DNA from: Echinarachnius parma
Taxonomy: Eukaryota; Echinodermata; Echinoidea; Clypeasteroida; Echinarachniidae
DNA length: 64,000 nt
Assembly (NCBI GenBank): GCA_037951105.1
Contig: JBAMJV010008234.1
Location: 30,846-94,845, forward strand
Direction of reading: 5' to 3'
In this document: positions 59,930 through 64,000 of the stretch, piece by piece
Layout of the letters: each line of letters starts with the position of its first letter
How positions within the stretch are numbered: position 1 is the stretch's first letter
Made by a program: the position numbers and the translations under genes
The notes under the pieces: model-generated
What the model was told of the DNA's origin: nothing
Databases searched by the model: none
What the model saw: the letters and a program-made list of their open reading frames with translations, nothing else

Positions 59930-60560
59930 GTTATAATTATATATTGTATTGTGGTCCAATTTTATACAAAAAAAGTGTCTACCTTTTGTATAGTAATTGA
60001 ACATTATAAAAGTGTAAAATTGTTATATTCTTTATTTGATGTATTATGTAACTTGAATTACACATAATAATACAGGGCATTCCAAAATTTTCACGCGTTA
60101 GCACTGTACATGTGTGGGGTATTATACAGTATATACAAAAAGCGTCTACCTTGTGTATCTATAATAATTGAAAATTATAATATTAGTGTAACATTGTTGG
60201 CCCATAATCATTGCAGACTTTTTTTTTTATATAATGTAACTTGATTTACATCATCATAATAATAATACCGGCGCCCGTGCATTGGCCATTGCATTCCAAA
60301 TTGTGCGTTATCAATGGGTCATACTAATTACATGTGTGTATATAAATACTAAGCATAAATAGTGGGTAGATTATTAAATTTCTTCTTACATAATTGTAAT
60401 TTCTTTATGTGATATAATTATCATGTTAATTACATAACATAATTTAGCGGCGCCCACACATCGCATGCATGACTGTGTATAGCAAAAGCAGTTATATAAT
60501 AATGTATAGTTTTGATGAGTTGCAATATAATATATGATTATAATGATTATTATGATTACA
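59930..60560. repeat. Diverged tandem repeat, about 160-190 bp period
   Basis: CATTCCAAATTTACACGCGT near 59911, a similar CATTCCAAAATTTTCACGCG near 60079, and CATTCCAAATTGTGCGTTAT near 60292. TACCGGTGCCTGTGCATTGC at 59893 recurs as TACCGGCGCCCGTGCATTGG near 60265. Three to four degraded units. Confidence 0.65.
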
Positions 60561-60629
60561 ATTTATAAATGTATTTCATTAAAGTATATAAAATACATTT
60601 TAGCAGTTTTATGAACTCTTCCGAAATAT

Positions 60630-61144
60630 TTAAAGGTACACTTGAGTATTGGTACTTCCCAAAACGCCCCTTGACACTAAATCGGTTGGTTTTAATTATA
60701 TTGGAAAGTTCCTTGAATAAAACATGTAAAATGAGAATCATTCCCTTTCTATTTGATTTCAAGATATTTTATTCACAAGTCTACCGGCCGGGGGACATTT
60801 TGACTTTTTAGAAAAATACAAAAAATTGTTTATAGACTACTTTGAAAAAAATCTAAATATGTTTTAAAATAGTTGTTGATGATATCTCTATTGAATCATT
60901 ATTTGAACAGAACATTAAATGCACAATTTTGTATGAAAAATGGCTAAAACCAATGAGTTTTTAGAAAGCGCCCTCTTCAGTTGTAACAACTCTTTTTAAA
61001 AATGATAACAGGGTTTTTACTTAGTCGTTTGTAATTGTGTATACCTTTCGAGCATGGTGGAGTTATAACTATTAGTTTGTACCGTAATGATGCAGGTTTT
61101 GGTTACTAAAGTTAAGTTTGACCAATACTCAACTATCCCTTTAA
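60630..61144 (+). mobile_element. TTAA-family MITE, copy 7 (variant ends)
   Basis: TTTAAAGGTACACTTGAGTA at the left and CAATACTCAACTATCCCTTT at the right; interior blocks as in other copies (TTGTATGAAAAATGGC, GAGCATGGTGGAGTTATAAC). Represents a second subfamily with copies 1 and 8. Confidence 0.88.
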
Positions 61145-62176
61145 CTCGTTATGTGTGTATTATAAACAGGAAACGGAGACCAATATAATGGATTTAGAGT
61201 ATAATATCTTTGTTTGACAATTGCAAATAAACATAATCATCATAAAATGGTATACAATTTTTTTCGATGAACACATTTGTGGCCTATTTCGGGAGAAAAT
61301 ATTAAAGAAATTGATATTGTGCGACATGTATTTAATTTTCATTTAATTTAGTTTATGTTCATCTTCAACAGAATATTACAAGGCCTATAACAATTATGCT
61401 ACCAAACATTTTACATTTAACATTTTGCACGTGTGCAAGTCAACATGAATGATATATGTACAATGTAAAGTAAACACAGCCATGTCCATATGCCCATTCA
61501 TTTAGAAAGATGATTAGAGTTGTAGTATACATGTAATTACATGTGTGCACAATATTATATACTACATGTTCATGAATGTAACTTGTACAATTCAGTTCAG
61601 TTCAGTTTATTTCAAATCCCTTTAAAAAATACAATGGAATATATATACATTGGAAACAAAACAAAAAACAATATTCAAGAGCATACAAAACATGACATCT
61701 AAAATCTACACACATCAATACAAGAACATGAGAAATATAGTAAGAATAAGAGCAGTGGATGTGAGGTCAAGGCATTTCCCTTTGTTTACCTACATGTACA
61801 ACAATTTGAAACAAAATGCGGCTGAAATAACAAATTGTTCGAAAATAAGTTTCGATCTAAAAATGTAAAGCACAAAATCAAGTGGTTATTGATTTAAAAG
61901 TACAAAGCACCTGATCGCCTGAATTACAATATTGACAAATTGGAGACACAAACAAGTTAATAGCATGTAAGCATAAACGTTTATTATGAGAACGATACAC
62001 ATACATTATAACAACTTTACAAGTATAGCTGTAGTGTTCGTGTAAATTATATTTACTGGTTCAAAAATTATTATTCCATATAATGTTATTACTCAGTGAT
62101 GCTGGTATGGTTCATAGTACTATAGGCCTCAGTTATATATATGGGAAATATAAATAGTAAGTAGAAGTAGTAGTAA

Positions 62177-62274
<98 letters not shown>

Positions 62275-63361
62275 ATACAACAACATCATGTAGCTGGTGT
62301 TATTACTATATTTTGAAAGTAAGAAAGCTTAGAACTTCAATCTTATAAAATAATTAGTTTCAGAGAACCATTTAATACGATTTAAAAGTCATTTGTAATT
62401 GTGTTGAAATGGGGATAGAAATATCACTACACTAGTTTGATAGTTATACTCAGTGTAACTCGAATTTGAACCAGATAGTGATCAACTTTCGTTACAGTTG
62501 ACAAAACTATGGGATTCATTGATATTAAGAAACAAATTATTTTCAAAAGTGTCTTCAAATAGTGCAATTCGATACAAACAATATGCCCGATTCCTATAAT
62601 GAGCACCATAACGACCCAATTTAGAGATATTTATAGGTAGTATACCCCGAAACATTGACTATCAACTCCCGATGCGCTGCTTTAGACATCATAACGGGAT
62701 GTTGTTTGTTTAGATGTTATGCAATTTTGTTTATATGAAAATGTACGTAGTAATCTATTTTTGTCAACTTCAAATACTAGAATTGTCACTTGTCAGCCAC
62801 TTATAATTTATATTTAGATTTTGTGAGCTTTGTAGAATGGCTAAAATGAAATGATAAGTACTAATTATAAGTAAAGATGAATCGCGTTTCCTTTCTTATT
62901 TTTCTCGAATAACTATATTTGTAATCATAATTTGATAATCACACCCCTACGATCGGAAATATCTGTATACACAGTCATGTACATGTACATTACTCATGAA
63001 GCTATATCAATACGGTAAGTAATTTGATATCATTGAAATTATTTATTGATTTTATATTGCAACACGTTTATTAAACTTTGTTTTTGTTTTAATCCAACCA
63101 AAAGTAAACAGATTAATTTGGATAATGTGAATAGGTCTATATGCGTAAATCCTGTGAAAAACAAAAAATCATAATAATAATTATATACAACAAACCAATA
63201 TTATTCTAAATCCATGATATGTGAGCTTACGATAAACATATAATTTTAGATAATTATATATCTAATTCTGATATCAATCGATTCCACAAAATGGGTTTCT
63301 AACTAATATGTTTATATCAATTACATCATTCCAGCCACACAGTGGATTACGTTTACTATAA
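61145..63361. other. AT-rich intergenic, no gene seen
   Basis: Besides the TAG microsatellite and a CAGTT repeat tail near 61590 I see no supported feature. Open frames are short and not protein-like. Confidence 0.6.
62173..62273. repeat. (TAG)n microsatellite
   Basis: About 33 uninterrupted AGT triplets. Confidence 0.97.
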
Positions 63362-63889
63362 TAAAGGTACACTTGAGTATTGGTACTTCCCGAACATTGA
63401 TACTAAATTGGTTGGTTTTCATTCCATTTAAAAGTTCATCGAATAAAACATGTGAAATGAGAATCATTCCCTTTCGAATGTTCTCATAGTTGTACAATTT
63501 GATTTCGAAATATTTTGTTTAATTATCGTCTGGCCAGGCGATATCTTGACTTTTTAACAAAATACATAAAATGCTAATACATTTCTTTCAAAAAAATAAA
63601 AAGAGGTTTTTAAATAGTTGTTGATGATATCTCTATTTAATCGTTGTTTGAACAGAACATCACATGCACAATTTTGTATGAAAATTTTTTGAAACCAATG
63701 AGTTTTTAGAGAGCGCCCTCTTGAGTTGTAACGGCTCATTTTGAATGATAACAGGGTTTTTACTTGGTCGTTTGTAATGTGTATACCTTTCGAGCATGGT
63801 GCACGGAGTTATAACTATTAGTTTGAAATGTTATTGTGCAGGTTTTAGTTACTAAAGCTCGGCCTTACCAAACTGTACTACCCCTTTAA
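63362..63889 (+). mobile_element. TTAA-family MITE, copy 8 (hybrid ends)
   Basis: The left end TAAAGGTACACTTGAGTATT is of the copy 7 type; the right end CTGTACTACCCCTTTAA is of the copy 4 type. It has a four-base insertion in GAGCATGGTGCACGGAGTTA. Confidence 0.88.
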
Positions 63890-64000
63890 TGTTACTAAAT
63901 TGTGAATTAGGCTATAGTTTACGTTTCCGTACTTAGTATCTATAGTTCATGTAGATTAATATATTGTCTCTAGTCCAATTACAATAACATATCAATAGGC

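Noticed and set aside
62089-62289. Poly-Tyr frame on the minus strand
   Set aside because: Translation of the (TAG)n microsatellite.

Overview
This is a eukaryotic nuclear window from a large, repeat-rich animal genome. One gene is recognisable: STK11 (LKB1, the master kinase upstream of AMPK), on the minus strand. Five coding exons lie at 47101-46755, 21600-21517, 20934-20845, 15350-15218 and 9916-9780. They encode the unique N-terminus and about the first two thirds of the kinase domain. Internal exon lengths (84, 90, 133 and 137 nt) and phases equal those I recall for human STK11. Intron 2 is a U12-type AT-AC intron, as in vertebrates. I did not find exon 6 or later exons in positions 1-9779, so the 3' part probably lies beyond the left edge.

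The host is probably a marine invertebrate, perhaps a deuterostome such as an echinoderm. The protein is close to vertebrate LKB1, the introns are long (intron 1 is 25 kb), and short inverted-repeat DNA elements, homopolymeric G/C runs and tACATGTa-type words are frequent. Species cannot be fixed from this sequence alone.

Layout: 1-9779 is intron 5, with several tandem arrays and a TTAA-flanked inverted-repeat element. 9917-15217 is intron 4, with an eight-unit array, a piggyBac-like element and exon-fragment copies. 15351-20844 is intron 3, mostly a 3.5 kb hAT-like inverted-repeat element carrying two large palindromes. 20935-21516 is the U12 intron. 21601-46754 is intron 1, with many non-autonomous transposons, an array interrupted by a mariner-like MITE, a 1.8 kb element with seven exact copies of a 13-mer, and a 0.5 kb near-perfect inverted repeat beside promoter-type motifs. 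47102-64000 lies upstream of STK11. It holds its probable promoter, more copies of the TTAA element family, a GAA/TTC microsatellite of about 230 bp, and a CpG-rich block at 58.8-59.7 kb that may be the promoter and first exon of an unidentified plus-strand gene.

The most unusual signal is that every internal STK11 exon seen here (2, 3, 4 and 5) has one or two truncated copies beside it. The exon 3, 4 and 5 copies are offset by about 172-216 bp. Upstream copies keep the exon start, usually with its acceptor; downstream copies keep the exon end and its donor. The exon 3 copy duplicates a complete U12 branch site and AC acceptor, a decoy that would lead to a premature stop. The exon 4 and 5 copies are open and could be joined in frame in some combinations. 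The non-coding arrays have similar nucleosome-scale periods, suggesting one duplication process acting across the locus.
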